Below, piece by piece: positions 1-11,326 of a DNA stretch of 64,000 nt (its first letter is position 1; each line of letters starts with the position of its first letter). The position numbers and the translations under genes are program-made. A model generated the notes under the pieces. It was given only the letters and a program-made list of their open reading frames with translations, did no database searches and was not told the DNA's origin. The DNA comes from Xiphydria camelus (Eukaryota; Arthropoda; Insecta; Hymenoptera; Xiphydriidae): assembly GCA_963678675.1 (NCBI GenBank), contig OY783197.1, forward strand, positions 7,959,069 to 8,023,068, read 5' to 3'.

Positions 1-7
1 TCCGACC

Positions 8-1132
8 TTGGCCATGGGGGCCCTCCTCAACCTGGCACCTCCGCACCTTATGGCGGAGGTTGGGGCGAGGAAGACGGCGTTGCGCCTGCACTTCAGTGGA
101 CATTGGAGGCAGGCGGCTAGGGGGCACGCCGCGATCCTTCGGGGAAACGGAGTGCTGGAAAGGTTCGCTTCAAAGAAGGGGGATCGATTCCAGGAGAGCT
201 ATTTCTTCTTTCAGCGTCGATTCCATGTTCTCCTTCCGGACAGATCGTCCAAGGAGGAGGACAAAAATGGCCTTCTGTCTCCGAAGGGACTCGTCTGGTT
301 TACGGACGGGTCCAAGATGGGTAGAGGAGCCGGGGCGGGAATCTGGTGCGGCGGGCCTAGGGTGGAATTGTCTTTCGCCTTGGGTAGCGACGTCACGGTT
401 TTCCAGACGGAGGTGTTTGCCATCTGGGCTTGTATCAGATTCATGCTGAACAAGTGCTACAGGGGCAAGCACATCTACATCTGCAGTGACAGCCGGGCTG
501 CGCTCGGATCGCTCTCCTCAGTAAGAGCCACGTCAAAACTGGTCCGGGACTGTAGGGATCTGCTGGAGCTACTCTCTTATGAGAATCAGGTAAAGCTGCT
601 GAGGGTACCGGGTCATACCGGAATCCATGGCAACGAGAAAGACGACGAGCTGGCTCGGTTAGGCTCTGCGCAGCCTAACCCTGAGGCTGGACGGGTAATA
701 GGTGTCTCAATGGGGACTGTGAGGGAGGCTTCTCATAACTGGATTAAGGACCGCTTCGCCAACTTTTGGGCACAGTCTCCAGGCATGAGACACACGAGGG
801 TCCTCTTCAAGGGGCCCTCTAGGAAGCTGAGCACTACGCTACTGAACCTGGATAGGACCCAGCTTCGATTAGTCGTGGGGCTGGTCACTGGGCACTGGCT
901 CACGAGGAAGCACCTGAAGAACATGGGCCTCTGCACGGAGACCCTATGCCCCAGGTGCGGTAATGAGGAGGAGACTCCTCTGCACGTACTGGCGCGTTGC
1001 GAGAGGTTGATAGCCCTAAGGACTACTATCTTGGGGGCCCCCTTTGTTGATGACGTCGATATTGGGGACGTCGGGGTGAGTGGGCTCTTGCGCCTTGCGA
1101 GGGAGGCCGACATACCCCGATGTCACGTTTGA
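8..1132 (+). CDS. Non-LTR retrotransposon ORF2, C-terminal RNase H part (partial)
   Basis: This is the 3' end of a LINE polyprotein that copies element RNA into DNA at the target site. The frame is open from the window edge, so the endonuclease and reverse transcriptase lie outside. Residues about 95-220 form an RNase H domain. Its acidic residues are in FTDGSK, QTEVFAIW, CSDSRAAL and NEKDDELA. Near residues 310-335 is a CPRCG...H...C cluster (C-x2-C-x8-H-x4-C), typical of the tail of R1/I-group ORF2 proteins. The first ATG is only the first in frame, not the true start. RNase H plus the terminal zinc cluster favours the R1, LOA or I groups over Jockey or CR1. The part seen has no stop or frameshift, unlike most of the window, so it may be fairly young. 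Confidence 0.85.
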   Translation: MAMGALLNLAPPHLMAEVGARKTALRLHFSGHWRQAARGHAAILRGNGVLERFASKKGDRFQESYFFFQRRFHVLLPDRSSKEEDKNGLLSPKGLVWFTDGSKMGRGAGAGIWCGGPRVELSFALGSDVTVFQTEVFAIWACIRFMLNKCYRGKHIYICSDSRAALGSLSSVRATSKLVRDCRDLLELLSYENQVKLLRVPGHTGIHGNEKDDELARLGSAQPNPEAGRVIGVSMGTVREASHNWIKDRFANFWAQSPGMRHTRVLFKGPSRKLSTTLLNLDRTQLRLVVGLVTGHWLTRKHLKNMGLCTETLCPRCGNEEETPLHVLARCERLIALRTTILGAPFVDDVDIGDVGVSGLLRLAREADIPRCHV

Positions 1133-1215
1133 TTGGGCTGCCCCAGCTGGGGCCCGGGCATAATGGTCCAACAGGACTGAGCGCCCAGTTTATGCCACCC
1201 ATCAATTCATAATTC
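1133..1215 (+). other. 3' untranslated tail of the LINE
   Basis: Short stretch after the stop codon, ending in AT-rich repeats of the ATTCAT type. It then joins sequence shared with 18.2 kb. No poly(A) tail is visible. I infer that this is where the LINE integrated into an older GACGTC-rich element. Confidence 0.45.
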
Positions 1216-1652
1216 ATGAATGTTTATTCATCCTACATTAATTGATTGTCTTTCATATACTTTAATAATCTGTGCTTTTTAATAAATAGTATAGATTATA
1301 ACTTGCTCAACATACTCGGGAGACTCGAAATCAAATAATTTATTGATTTAATAATTAAACAAATTACATTTTTTTTCTATTTATTCACAAATAAATTTTC
1401 AAGTCCCTATATATGCAAGACACCAACATTTTTCTAAGTCTCGTTCGTCATTAAAAATGACGGAAAAGTTCCGTCAAAAAGAAATTGAATTTTGACGTCC
1501 AAGAAATGTCGTAAATATGACGTCCCGGTAACGTTAATATTACGACAACTGACGTCTGAAACCCTACCCTATACCCCCCCCCCCTACCCTGCCCTATATA
1601 CTTACCAAAAAATGACGTCTGAGACATTATTCTAACGTCAGTGTGCTACCTG
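1216..1652 (-). mobile_element. GACGTC-rich DNA element, terminal fragment (copy 1)
   Basis: Reverse complement of the left end of the element at 17022. The matches are 1391-1652 to 17022-17245 and about 1216-1255 to 18171-18210. The gap between the two blocks in the other copy is exactly the 0.9-kb insertion at 17247-18132, so this copy shows the uninterrupted state. The end reads CCAGGTAGCACACTGACG on the minus strand. The subterminal region is packed with GACGTC and TGACGTC words. A poly-C tract lies near 1575. The rest of the element lies leftward, beyond the LINE. Confidence 0.7.
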
Positions 1653-2171
1653 GGTGATTAGGAGAATGGAATGTAGAATAGCCGCAGCCTCGGCGGTGAA
1701 TACCGAGGCGTCAGAGGGAATTTTAAATTTTAAAGAGGATCCGAATTCCGGGGCGGGGAGGGTGGCGGATGGGTTTAGGGAGCTCAGGTAAAGGAGAAAA
1801 TCTGTGTTCGGGGAAGGGGAGTTAGCTTCCGTAAATCTTTTTCCGGTGTTGAAGTCTATGAGGTCAGTGGGAGGTGTAGTGGGGGTGTACGAGTAAACGA
1901 GGGACGTGGGGTGGGAGTCAATGCGATCTTGGAGGTGGGAGGTTTTGGTAAATATCCTGTAGAAAATGAAGCTTCTTAAAATGGGACTCGGGGGGTTATG
2001 TTTTCTGGTATGGATGTGCAGGTAGCTTAAGTTGTTGACAATGGGGTGATTTTCAGTCGAGTAAGTTTTAAGTAGGAATTTGTATGTGCAGTTGGTGAGC
2101 CGGATGTAGAAAGGGGGCGTGTTGCTTTCGGCATGCATGACAATGATGGGAGTTGAGCATCTATAGCCCAA
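1653..2171 (-). pseudogene. LINE ORF2 C-terminal region with truncated RNase H
   Basis: Continuation of the LINE polyprotein after the reverse transcriptase. The N-terminal part (RCSTPIIVMHAES...) is the thumb/connection region seen in many arthropod LINEs between RT and RNase H. Near its end is FTAEAAAIL, the glutamate block of RNase H. The frame then runs into the GACGTC element, so the last two acidic blocks are absent. The TDGS block that should precede it is not clear. About 350 bp between this frame and the RT frame (2172-2523) are coding-like but out of frame. Confidence 0.7.
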
Positions 2172-2523
2172 GACTAGTCGGATAGCTTGATTTTGGATTT
2201 TCTGGAGTCTACTTTTTAAGGAGAAGTCATCCAGATTGAAGCAGAAGGAACCGTATTCAATTGAGCTCAGAAGTTAGGATTTATATAGAATAAGCATGGT
2301 GTGTGGATCAGCACCCCACCAGGTGGCGCGGAGCGCCCTGATTATGTTTATAATTTTCCTGCTTCTGTTGAAAAGGTGATCGAGATGAGGTTTCTACTTG
2401 AGCTTCGAATCTAAGTGTAGGCCGAGAAATTTAGCGGAGTTCGAGGGGAATATAGGAGTATCGTTTAGGAGGATGTTGGAATCCAGAGGGATGAATCGAT
2501 TGGTGAATATGACCATGGAAGGT

Positions 2524-4107
2524 TTAGTATGTGAGTTGGAGTTTTCTATTCGCTAGGAACGTCGTGATATTGTTTATTGAGGATTGGATAGAGGTTAAGG
2601 CTTCTGCGAGGTTTTTTGAGCGGGAAAAGATAGCAATGTCATCCACGAATTGTATGATGGAGTACCTTTCGTCGATCGTCTGTTCGATGTCTTTAACGTA
2701 CAGGTTATAGAGTATTGGGCTTAAGACGGAGCCTTGACGTAGGCCGATGGAGGTGGAGTGGGGCTGAGATAAGGATCCGTTGATTTGAAAAAATAGTTTC
2801 CTCTTGTTGCAGAGGTTATAGATGAATTTGCAATATTTTTGTGGGATGCCAGTTGTAGCCAGGCACTGGATAAGGATAGCTGGTGCAACATTATCAAATG
2901 CGCCGGTTATATCGAGGAATATCGCTGGAGTATATTCATGGCGAGCGTATCCTGTGTTAATTTCCGTAGTGATAAGTGCTAGATTGTCAGCGCACGAGCG
3001 TTTCTTTCGGAAACCGTATTGGGAGTCCGGGAGGACGTCGTGATGCTCTATCCACCAGTTGAGTCTCATTTGGATGAGTTCTTCAAGGAGTTTTAATATG
3101 CAAGAGGCCAAACAAATTGGTCGAAAACTGCCATCTTTGGGTTTAGGGATGGGGATAATTATGAACTCTTTCCATGAATCTGGGAAGGAGCCCCCTTTTA
3201 GGAGGGAGTTGAAAATGTCTAGGAGGTTGGTGAGGGCGGGAGGAGGGAGTTTCTGGATGATTTGGTAGTTGATGTGGTCCAGACCCGGGGCTGACCGGAC
3301 TTTGATGCCGGCAATAACGGTCTTATGCTCTTGGAGGTTAAATGGGCTTTCTAAGTAAGGATCTGTCAGGTAGGCGACTGGGGGGAGGAGAAGGGAGGGA
3401 GTAGACGGCTTACAGAGGTTATTTTTGAATTTTTCCATGCTATTAATAGTGGCAGTGTTGTTGGTGAATTGAGAGTGAGGTTTAATGTAGCGGTTCCTAA
3501 AGCTTTTAATTCTGCTCCAGACTATGGACAGCGGGGTGTTGTAGCTGAGGGATTCGCAGCACCTGCGCCATGAGGCTCTATTTTCTTGTTTGAATATCTT
3601 TTTAGCGTTGGCTTCAGTTTTTTTGAGGGCAATACAATTAGTGCAGCTAGAAGTTTTACGGAAAATACTTAGTGGTTCTTTGCATTGGGAATTGGCGTCG
3701 GCGCAGCGATCATTCCACCAGGGGGCGTTCCGTTTGTAGCGAGAAGGATTGGTAATAGGTCTGGGGGGTGGGGAGGATTTTATGATTGCAGAGTCTATAA
3801 GGTTGATGAGATTGTCGTATTTAACAAGAGGAGGTGAATATGTCTGAGTACGGGAAGAGTTAGAAAGATCGTCAGTCAGAGATTGTTGGAAGGCGGTCCA
3901 GTCTGTTTTCCTAAAGTAATAACCGTGAGTGGGGGGTGGGGATGAGCACGCCGTAGCTCCTATGACTAATTGGATGGGAAAGTGATCGCTGCGCATACTG
4001 TCGAGTAAGGTAGTCCAGCTAGCAAGTGGGCAGATGGATGGGGAGGCCAGGGTCAGATCTATGCATGAGGGAGTGAGCAGATTTATTGATGTGGGTGGGG
4101 GAACCAT
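2524..4107 (-). CDS. LINE reverse transcriptase domain
   Basis: Open frame of 527 residues containing the reverse transcriptase of the minus-strand LINE. Diagnostic blocks in order are IIPIPKPKDGSFRPI, FLDITGAFDNVAP (first catalytic aspartate), GLRQGSVLSPILYNLY and QFVDDIAIFSR (catalytic FVDD in place of the more usual FADD). The N-terminal 200 residues are the linker after the endonuclease. The frame begins inside the endonuclease C-terminus, so the ATG is not a genuine start. RT is the longest intact block of the element. It ends at a stop near 2524, and the downstream coding continues in another frame. Confidence 0.85.
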   Translation of the reverse strand: MVPPPTSINLLTPSCIDLTLASPSICPLASWTTLLDSMRSDHFPIQLVIGATACSSPPPTHGYYFRKTDWTAFQQSLTDDLSNSSRTQTYSPPLVKYDNLINLIDSAIIKSSPPPRPITNPSRYKRNAPWWNDRCADANSQCKEPLSIFRKTSSCTNCIALKKTEANAKKIFKQENRASWRRCCESLSYNTPLSIVWSRIKSFRNRYIKPHSQFTNNTATINSMEKFKNNLCKPSTPSLLLPPVAYLTDPYLESPFNLQEHKTVIAGIKVRSAPGLDHINYQIIQKLPPPALTNLLDIFNSLLKGGSFPDSWKEFIIIPIPKPKDGSFRPICLASCILKLLEELIQMRLNWWIEHHDVLPDSQYGFRKKRSCADNLALITTEINTGYARHEYTPAIFLDITGAFDNVAPAILIQCLATTGIPQKYCKFIYNLCNKRKLFFQINGSLSQPHSTSIGLRQGSVLSPILYNLYVKDIEQTIDERYSIIQFVDDIAIFSRSKNLAEALTSIQSSINNITTFLANRKLQLTY

Positions 4108-4647
4108 CGTTGAGGATGACTAGGTTAGTTTTATCGGAGTCAAGCAGTTGAACGAGGGACTTGGCTATAGGGCAGGCGTCATTGGAGCCCCAGGCTTGAT
4201 GATGGCAGTTGAAATCGCCGGCGATTATGACGTTGTCCAAGTTATCCACGGAGTCCAGCAGGTGTGTCCAGTTGGAGTGGTTGCATGGGTTATGGGGGGG
4301 GGGGGGGGTACAGATTGATTATGTGGAGGTCACCAAAAGCCGTGGAGATTTTGATTGTAAGGGTTTCTAGGATGTTAGGGGAATTGTAGGTCGTATCTAT
4401 GGTGGAGAAGGGGAGGTTGTCGCGGATGGCAATAGCTAATCCCCCGCCTCGATTAACCAGGCGGTTGTTTTGTAAGGTGGAGAAGTCAGGAATGTGGAGG
4501 TTGGATGAGAGGGGGAGTTTTGTTTCGGAGAGGAGTATTATGTCGTATTTTTTTATGTAAGATTTGTAGTAGCAAGTCTTTTTTGTTTCGGATCCCTTGG
4601 CAGTTCCAGTAAAGGATGGAGATTTGGTTATTGTGGGTTCTGGCCAT
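4019..4647 (-). pseudogene. LINE apurinic-type endonuclease, frameshifted
   Basis: N-terminal domain of ORF2, which nicks target DNA to prime reverse transcription. The start (MARTHNNQISILYWNCQG, ATG at 4647-4645) carries the asparagine block of exonuclease-endonuclease-phosphatase folds. The block IIAGDFNCHHQAWGS near 4200 holds the GDFN catalytic motif. Frameshifts and a poly-G run at 4299-4312 separate the two blocks. The ORF2 ATG lies in the same frame as the ORF1 C-terminus, with no stop between them. I read that as a lost stop or frame drift, not a designed fusion. Confidence 0.75.
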
Positions 4648-6267
4648 TGTGAGCGAGATTAGTGTTGGAGGAGGGAGAAGACTGCAGGGGGAGGTGTGGA
4701 GTTGGGAAAGGTTGATGCTTATTGTTAGATTGGCCAAAACTGGCACCATCTGAGAAATTAAGTTGATCAGGGGGGGAAGATTCTCCAGAGCCGTAGTTAG
4801 GCGGTCAATTTGCGTGGATGAGGGGATATTAGTGAGTAGAGATAGGTTGTTAGAGGGAGAGGAGGAGGATCGCGCTGTAGGAATAGGGGTTAAGGAGAGG
4901 GGGAGGGGGCGGCGATGTGGAGTCGTCACGAGAGCTGCAGGTTGGCTGCGCTGTGGGAGTGGGGAAAGGGGGGGGGGAGACTCTATCGGAGGGCACAATA
5001 TGCTTATGGAGGGGTATAGCGTAGGCGTTGGTTGAGGTGGGAGCGTGGTTGGAGGATATTGGAGGCGGAGAGGGGGGAGTAGTGTTGCCCGCAGGCAATT
5101 TAGGCGGATTGAGAGAGGGGAAGTTCTGACTGTCTAAGGAAGGAGCGGGGGGAGTGGGGGTCCTTGTATCTAGGAGGCGGCTAGCATCGATGAGAGGGAG
5201 GTTGTTGCTTTGGGCCAGAGCTCTGATATTTTCCTGGCGAATGTAGAGGGGACACTTTTTGTCCATGGTGTCGTGGTCTGAGGATATACAGTTAATGCAA
5301 AACCGATCTGATTGGGAAGGGGTGGGACATGAATTAGATGTTGGGTGATCGGTAGATCTGCATTTGTTGTATCTAGGTTGGCTGCGGCATAGTTTGGTTG
5401 GGTCGCCAAGTCTATAGCAGTAATGACAAATGGTGATAGGTGGAGAGTAGGGCACGACTTTGAAGTGGGCTCCAAAAAGAGTGACGCTTTCAGGGAAAGT
5501 ATTCCCTCCGAAGTTTAGGAGAAGCGTGGAGGAGGGGGTGTATTCAATATCCCCGCGTTGGTTGATGGTTTTTCTATTCAGACGGCATGCGTTAATGATT
5601 TTTAATGGTGAGTTAAATGAGGGGACGTCTTTCTCGTTGAAGGAGAGTGCGATGCCCTTGATTAGCCCTTGCTTTGAGAAAGTGTGTGATGGGATGTAGC
5701 AAATGTAGCCATAAGAGCATAATGATTAGACCGCGACAATATTATTCGCGCTGGTTCTGTTCTTGAAGATGGCAACGGGTTTGTGAATCCCTGCGTTTTC
5801 GATACTTAGCAGGGCATCTTTAGTAAGCTGGGTTATTAGTCTGCCTACAGTTAGCTTATTGACAGTGAGGTTGGGCTTACTTAGGTCGGCTTCTATGTAG
5901 ACCCTGTACGGACCACCGTGATTCTTCGGAAATCTATTTTCAGTGTGAAGGAGCGGTGGTTGCGGCGCTTTTTTTTGGGATGTGGTTCGGTGTCCGTGGG
6001 AAAGGTACTCAGGTTCGCGAGGGGGGGACCCGAAGGTGAGGAATGAGGGTTAGCATTGTTTGTTTCTAGTGGTCTCTTCTTGACCCGACCCTCGCGGGGG
6101 CTGCCGCCTTTATGAGTAGGACTGGTACCTGAGGATGGTGAGGAGTTTGGGTAGGTTCTCACGGGGGGAATATTTTCTTTGGCTGGCTCGTGGTCGATAA
6201 CTCGGAGGACCGACTCGATGGCCACGTAAGCCGGTACATACAACAAGAGGTTTGCGAGGGAGCTCAA
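4648..6267 (-). pseudogene. LINE ORF1 gag-like protein with zinc knuckles
   Basis: Nucleic-acid-binding ORF1 protein of the minus-strand LINE. The N-terminus (6267-5893) has an early hydrophobic stretch and a basic Ser/Pro-rich region containing PKKKRR. Past a frameshift near 5930 the conserved gag core follows, and then cysteine knuckles at about 5420-5240 (CHYCYRLG, CRS, FCINC). The C-terminal third is proline/serine rich and ends in a leucine-rich stretch (about 4820-4720) that may form a coiled coil. At least two frameshifts and one stop are present. Knuckles plus the downstream endonuclease/RT make the assignment firm. Confidence 0.75.
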
Positions 6268-6445
6268 GGAAGCGTACTGTCACGAGCGCGGTCAAGACGA
6301 GACCCGCCACAGACACGCATGCTAGTTGGTCGTTTTGATTGTACAGATTTAAATTGTAATGCAAGACGGAGTATGCGTGGTATAGGGACCGTGCACGAGC
6401 TATAGATAGCAGTGTAGTCGTCGATGTGCGTGCGACCACACGACT
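6268..6445 (-). promoter_or_regulatory. 5' leader of the I-group LINE
   Basis: Sequence upstream of the ORF1 start. On the minus strand it opens with CAGTCGTGTGGTCGC at about 6444. A CAGTYG-type start is usual for internal promoters of I and Jockey LINEs, so the element is probably complete at its 5' end. No TATA box is needed in this class. The exact transcription start is inferred. Confidence 0.45.
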
Positions 6446-6649
6446 GAAATAGATACTTTTTGGGAGTATGGAAATCGATCCTGTAGTTTAGAAGTTATGA
6501 TGAGAAAACCATTTTTTTCCACAACTTTGACACCCTGCATCTTTGTTAGTAAACATTTTTGAAAAAAATTTTCTTCTGAAAGTCTGCTTTATTTTTGTTG
6601 TTCTGTAACATATCAAAATTAATGACGTTTAACCCTGTTCACCCTGTAT
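6446..6649. other. Spacer with possible piggyBac left end
   Basis: AT-rich, no gene. At 6628-6645 is TTTAACCCTGTTCACCCT: a TTAA followed by CCC, as in piggyBac terminal repeats, just upstream of the transposase frame. I found no matching GGGTTAA end downstream of 8289, so the element boundary is unproven. Confidence 0.3.
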
Positions 6650-8289
6650 AGAGGAAAACGAACATAACTGAATCAGAAATTGAAGGTAACGACTCCGATA
6701 AATTAGAAGAGGAGGATGAAAGTACCAGTCACTTTATTGCTAAAGATATCTTGACTGGTTGGCACAAAAAATCGCTGAAAAGAAAATTCAGTAAAGTGGG
6801 CGCTAATAACATCGTCAAAAAATGTCCCGGTGCTAAAAAACAAGCAAAAAACATACAAAATGAAGTAGATACTTTTATGAGAATACTTACAGATGAAATG
6901 ATAGAACATAGGTATAACCGAATGCACAAACATGCCATTTTCCAAAGTTCGACCTAAATATAAGAGAGAACGCGACGCAAAAGATGCAACAAAAATAGAA
7001 ATGCTAGCATTTTTAGGATTGTTACTGTTATCTGGATATAAGAAACAAAATCGTGCCCATTTTATGGAACTATGGACAACAGATTGCACAGGTTCTGAAA
7101 TTTTTCGGGCATGCATGACTAAAAATAGATTTATATTTTTGCTTTCTGTAATTAGCAACGACGATAAAAGTATAAGAAACCAAAGAAAGCGGATCGATAA
7201 GTTGGCTGCAGTAAGATGGATAGTAGATGAATTCGTAAAGAATTGCAAAAACAACTACTCCGTAGGCGAATTCATAACCATTGATGAAATGTTGATACCG
7301 TTTCGAGGACGCTGTGGTTTTGTCCAATATATACCAAATAAACCTGTGAAGTATGGCTTGAAAGTTTTTGTAATGTGTGATGCGAAAACATTTTATGTAT
7401 CGAATTTGGAAGTCTATTGCGGAAAGCAACTAGATGGGCCCTACAGCTTGCGAAATACACCTATTGCGATTGTTCATCGCTTGCTCGTAGAAGTAAAAGG
7501 TAGTAACAGAAATTTGACATGCGATAATTGGTGTTCAAGCTATCCGCTAGCACAGGAATTACTAGAAAATAAAAGTACAATGATAGGGACCATGAAAAAA
7601 ATTAACGCGAAATACCGGCAGAATTTTTGCCACACAAAAACAGACCTGCGAGTTCTGGTTGCGAGTGCATTGTTTGGATTCCAAAAAATGTAACATTGGT
7701 TTCCTATGTACCGAAGAAAAATAAATCTGTAGTATTGATTTCAACAATGCACGAAGATGGAGCTATAGATCCAATATCGAAGAAACCTCATATAATATTA
7801 CAATATAACGCCACCAAAGGCGGAGTTGACACTGTCGACAAAATGTGTAGCACCTACTCTGTATCTAGAAGAACAAGGAGATGGCCATTGGCTTTATTCT
7901 TTCAATTGATAAACATAGCGGGAATCAATAGTCAACTGCTTTATAATGCTACTCATATTAATGCAGCTTTCAAGCACAGAAGGGAATTTTTTAAAGTGCT
8001 CTCTCTCGCTTTGATGAAGTCACATCTTTCTGAACGTGCCGCTATGGAGTCATTGCCAAGTGACATAAAATGTTTCCTGAAAAAATACAAGAGATCAGAA
8101 GAAGAGAGTGAAGACGAGCCTCCTGCAAAAATACGAGCGAGATGTTTTATCTGTGGTAGAAAAACGAATCGAGTTACCACAATCATCTGCGGCAGTTGCA
8201 ATAAATCAGTTTGCAAACAACATATGACCACAGTCATTAGATGCGATTCATGCAAGAATGGCGAACGAAGCAGCGAAGGAAGCGAATAA
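6650..8289 (+). pseudogene. piggyBac transposase with two frameshifts
   Basis: Cut-and-paste transposase that inserts at TTAA. Coding is in three overlapping frames: acidic N-terminus to 6957, core 6932-7693, C-terminus 7627-8289. The three catalytic aspartates are visible in TIDEMLIPFRGR, TCDNWCSSYPL and GGVDTVDKM. The C-terminal cysteine-rich domain is also present (CFICG, CGSCNKSVCKQH, CDSC), which binds the terminal repeats. The frameshifts fall near 6940 and 7616. Length and domain order fit the family (about 550-600 residues). No acceptable ATG is seen upstream of 6751, and the coding-like sequence starts after a stop near 6648. The enzyme is certainly inactive as it stands. Confidence 0.9.
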
Positions 8290-8503
8290 AAATTGTAAAT
8301 CAATTTAATCAGTTTATCTTTGTTTATATCAATTTTTATATACATTTATGGTTATTTTCTCAATAAATAGCATGATTTATCAAGACGATGGATTTTCTTA
8401 TCCCAATACAACAATATGCCGACTCAGTCACACAGTGATGCATGCGGTGTACAGAATACACCGCGCGGGTAGATACATGGACACTCTGGGTGCGGGTAGT
8501 TAA
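8290..8503. other. Spacer, no gene seen
   Basis: AT-rich to 8400, then a short palindromic patch near 8440-8465 (CGGTGTACAGAATACACCG). No coding or transposon terminus recognised. Confidence 0.4.
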
Positions 8504-8839
8504 GAGCCAACTCACACGGTGCGACTTCACTGCGACAGCAGTGCGACAAAACTGTTGCACTCGATCGGACTTGGTCGAGACTACGTCGCACGCGGCAAAT
8601 CAGCATGGAGACGCAGCGAAGCACTCACACGGTGCGATTTCCCTGCGACAGCAGTACGACATGCACCTCGCGCTTGTCCGTATGACATCTACAGTGGCGG
8701 TGTCGTTGTGTTAGTTTGCCGCGCATCTGCTCACGCAGTGGGACAAAACTGTCGCAGGAAAGTCGTCGATTCCTGCGACAGCGTGCGTCAGTTCTTTCGC
8801 ACTGCTGTCGCAGTGAAGTCGCACCGTGTGAGTTAAGCC
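8504..8839. repeat. TTAA/TAA-flanked MITE with GTGCGAC-rich termini
   Basis: Inverted ends (AACTCACACGGTGCGACTTC at 8509 and its reverse complement ending near 8833) are flanked by TTAA at 8500-8503 and 8840-8843. An internal copy of the same motif starts near 8623. About 340 bp, non-coding. The flank could be read as TTAA (piggyBac-like) or TTA/TAA (Harbinger-like). The GGC-type terminus favours Harbinger. Confidence 0.7.
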
Positions 8840-8843
8840 TTAA

Positions 8844-10384
8844 GGTTAAGATAAGTGCCTTCTGCACTCCAATCATTATCGACTCAATCTCTGCCTGAAC
8901 AATGGTTGAGAGTAGTTGAGTAAAGTGGAGAATATATTGTTGATTAAACATTAAATAAATATAAATAATTGACTAAATGTTAAAATACTTTAAAGTGTTT
9001 CATTAAATTCTTACCAACCTAATACATCTTACAGTAAAGGACTGGCAAGCAGTGCATACGGAATATATTCCATTTCGCAAAGTTCTCATCGGAAGATTGC
9101 GCGAAGCTAAATATAATCTTAAACATGTTCCGAAAGTTAGATTTATTCAGATCTAATTTAATCTAACCAAATCAAATTAGATCAAAAATTAGATCTAAAA
9201 TATTTTTTTCCCGAGTTAACGAATTGAGTACCTTTGTTTAATAGGTATGATAAAGTTGACTAATCCCTTGAATCCTAAAATTTGTAAATTGAAAGTGGGT
9301 CAATTAGAATAATTATTATGTACTTACTTTGCAGTAGTAGGCACCGAGAGACAAGGTTTCGCCAATGTTTCTTCCAGAATTCGATTAGTAATTGATTAGA
9401 TCTAATAGAATAGTATTATCCATAAGTGTATAATAAGATGCAGAGGTCGCTTGCAGTAGGAACCTACCGATCGAGATATGTAATACATATCTGTAGAATA
9501 TTTCTGAATATTGCTAAGATATCTGTGAAATGTTCATGTGATGTTTAATAAATACTTGTTTCACATACAAAGGTGACATTTAGATATAGGAAAATGTTAT
9601 GGACATTGTCACGACCTGAGAAGGATGGACATTTACTATCACTGTGCGTTCGCTAGCCGGGGAAAAGATCTGCATTTCGCATAGGTATCGCACTGCTCTT
9701 CGACCTACTACTAACACAAGTTCAGGGTTGCAACCGAACAATAGGCCACCACATTAAACGATTCTTTAATTCGGTTAATCCTTTAACGACGACTCCCTAT
9801 TTCAGATTCAGGTCGAAATGACTAAATCGCGAAAGCACACAGATCAATTTTACTTCACTTACTCTTTTGCTAAGGGCTCCTCAGGTGCCAGAGATCCCAG
9901 TTTCCCTGACTAGCGAGGAAGCTCGGGTTTTTCTGGGGTCTCCAACGGTTGGGCTCGTTCCCGGAGTCTACGAATTCACTTCTTTCACTTTCAGGGCAGG
10001 ATTCTTCGATGCAGCTCACACAAAAGACTTTCTTTAAAATTATTCTAACACTTTATTTAACAAACTAGAATTCTAATTCACGCTGCTACTAAAAGACTGC
10101 TGGTGGTCCTGGGAGTACCGGTGTACCTAGGAATGCTGGTGTGCCCGAGAGTGCTGGTGTGCCCGGGAGTGGGTCTCGAGAAAGTTACACTCTTATTTAT
10201 AAGCTAGCTTCGGTCTTCTTGGGAAACGCCTTCTCTTCTTATGCCTAGACTAAAACTATTATCAAATTTGGAAGTCTCTCACGCTTCGTTGGGAGACGCT
10301 TCAAAGAAAAATTGCATCCTTCGCAAATAATACCTAGTCTCGGCATCTGTTATTAGACCATAAGCTACCAATATGAAACTCTCT
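8844..10384. other. Intergenic stretch with possible decayed LTR
   Basis: No gene seen. 8900-9600 is AT-rich with short GATCTAAT-type repeats. Around 9608-10290 is more GC-rich and begins TGTCACGACC, and it carries three imperfect tandem units of about 24 bp (GCTGGTGTGCCCGGGAGT type) at 10099-10175. It could be part of an LTR, but no second end or target duplication was found. Confidence 0.3.
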
Positions 10385-11255
10385 CCCCCCCCCCCGTGGG
10401 AATTTCTGACTCACATATTTTTTTGTTGGTATTGCCATCTAGTTTAAGAGGCCGACATACCTCCTTGAAACGCATGCAAAACTTGTCGCAGTAGGGCTAT
10501 GCTCATTTCGTAACGGGAAACAATATCCATACGAAACTTATCACACTTTCAGACCAAATATCATTAAAGGTTTCTATAATAACCAAATTAAATATTTTTG
10601 TGTAAAAACATCTGCATGGCACCTACAATATTGTCACTTTCAGCATCTAAATTGAAGACCGTACAAACATAAAAAACGATATCTGTTACTATAGGAACAT
10701 AAAGTGAACCTTTCTGAACAAAATTCATAGAAAACTTTTTTCAGAATACGTAATAGAAACGATAATATCATAGCTCGCGTAAACGATTGCATCGTGAATT
10801 TTAACCGCAGTAATGTGCTGCCACACGTTAGCGAAATATACGTACTGCTTAGAGGCTTGCGCGGCGTTGCCAGTTTGTTTGCTGGTAGAGCGTATTCTCC
10901 CGCGTTAATATTTTGATGTCTATATATTATATAAAAGAAATTCGGGTTAGTTACACTATTTATAACTAACGAACGGCTGGACAGATTTGTATGACCTTTG
11001 ATTCTTGGATTTGTCTCCGCCACGAATAACAGAATATCGTCGGTCTTATCACGTAAGGGCGTATCTCACAAGGGGATCCCGGCAGATGTCAAATCGATTT
11101 TGTCTTGAGAATTTTTTTGGTGAAAGTATATCGAAAAATATTAGACACGTGTTTCGGCTTTTTCTTTGGCCTTTGTTTCGAAGAAAAAAATTTTTGAAAA
11201 TCGCGTCGCGCGCGCCTTCCAAGTGTCCGGGATTGGCGTGCGTCATGTCACCAAT

Positions 11256-11326
11256 GCTTCGATAGCGCAACGGTTAAGTTGCCGGGCTGGGAGTCTCGAT
11301 GTCGCGGGTTCAATTCTTGTTGCCGT
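11256..11326 (+). repeat. tRNA-like sequence (left arm)
   Basis: Has an A box-like TAGCGCAACGGTTAAG and a B box-like GGTTCAATTCT at proper spacing, plus a 7-base loop CTGGGAG that would hold anticodon GGG. The acceptor ends do not pair well, so this is more likely a tRNA-derived SINE head or pseudo-tRNA than a working tRNA gene. Confidence 0.5.

Larger units (their letters stand above)
1653..6445 (-). mobile_element. I-group LINE, nearly full length, decayed
   Basis: One minus-strand non-LTR retrotransposon reading from 6445 down to 1653. In order it has a 5' leader, a gag-like ORF1 with zinc knuckles, an apurinic-type endonuclease, a reverse transcriptase and the start of an RNase H domain. 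It is cut at 1652 by the end of the GACGTC element, so the RNase H and 3' UTR are missing. An RNase H downstream of the RT places it in the I/LOA/R1 assemblage. A poly-G run near 4299 lies in the endonuclease. Several frameshifts and stops make it inactive. Confidence 0.8.

Noticed and set aside
6628..6645. Definite piggyBac left terminus
   Set aside because: The TTAACCC start is suggestive, but no inverted partner was found downstream of the transposase.
11256..11326. Functional tRNA gene
   Set aside because: A and B boxes are good, but acceptor and anticodon stems pair poorly and the copy lies in a palindrome. Kept as tRNA-like repeat only.
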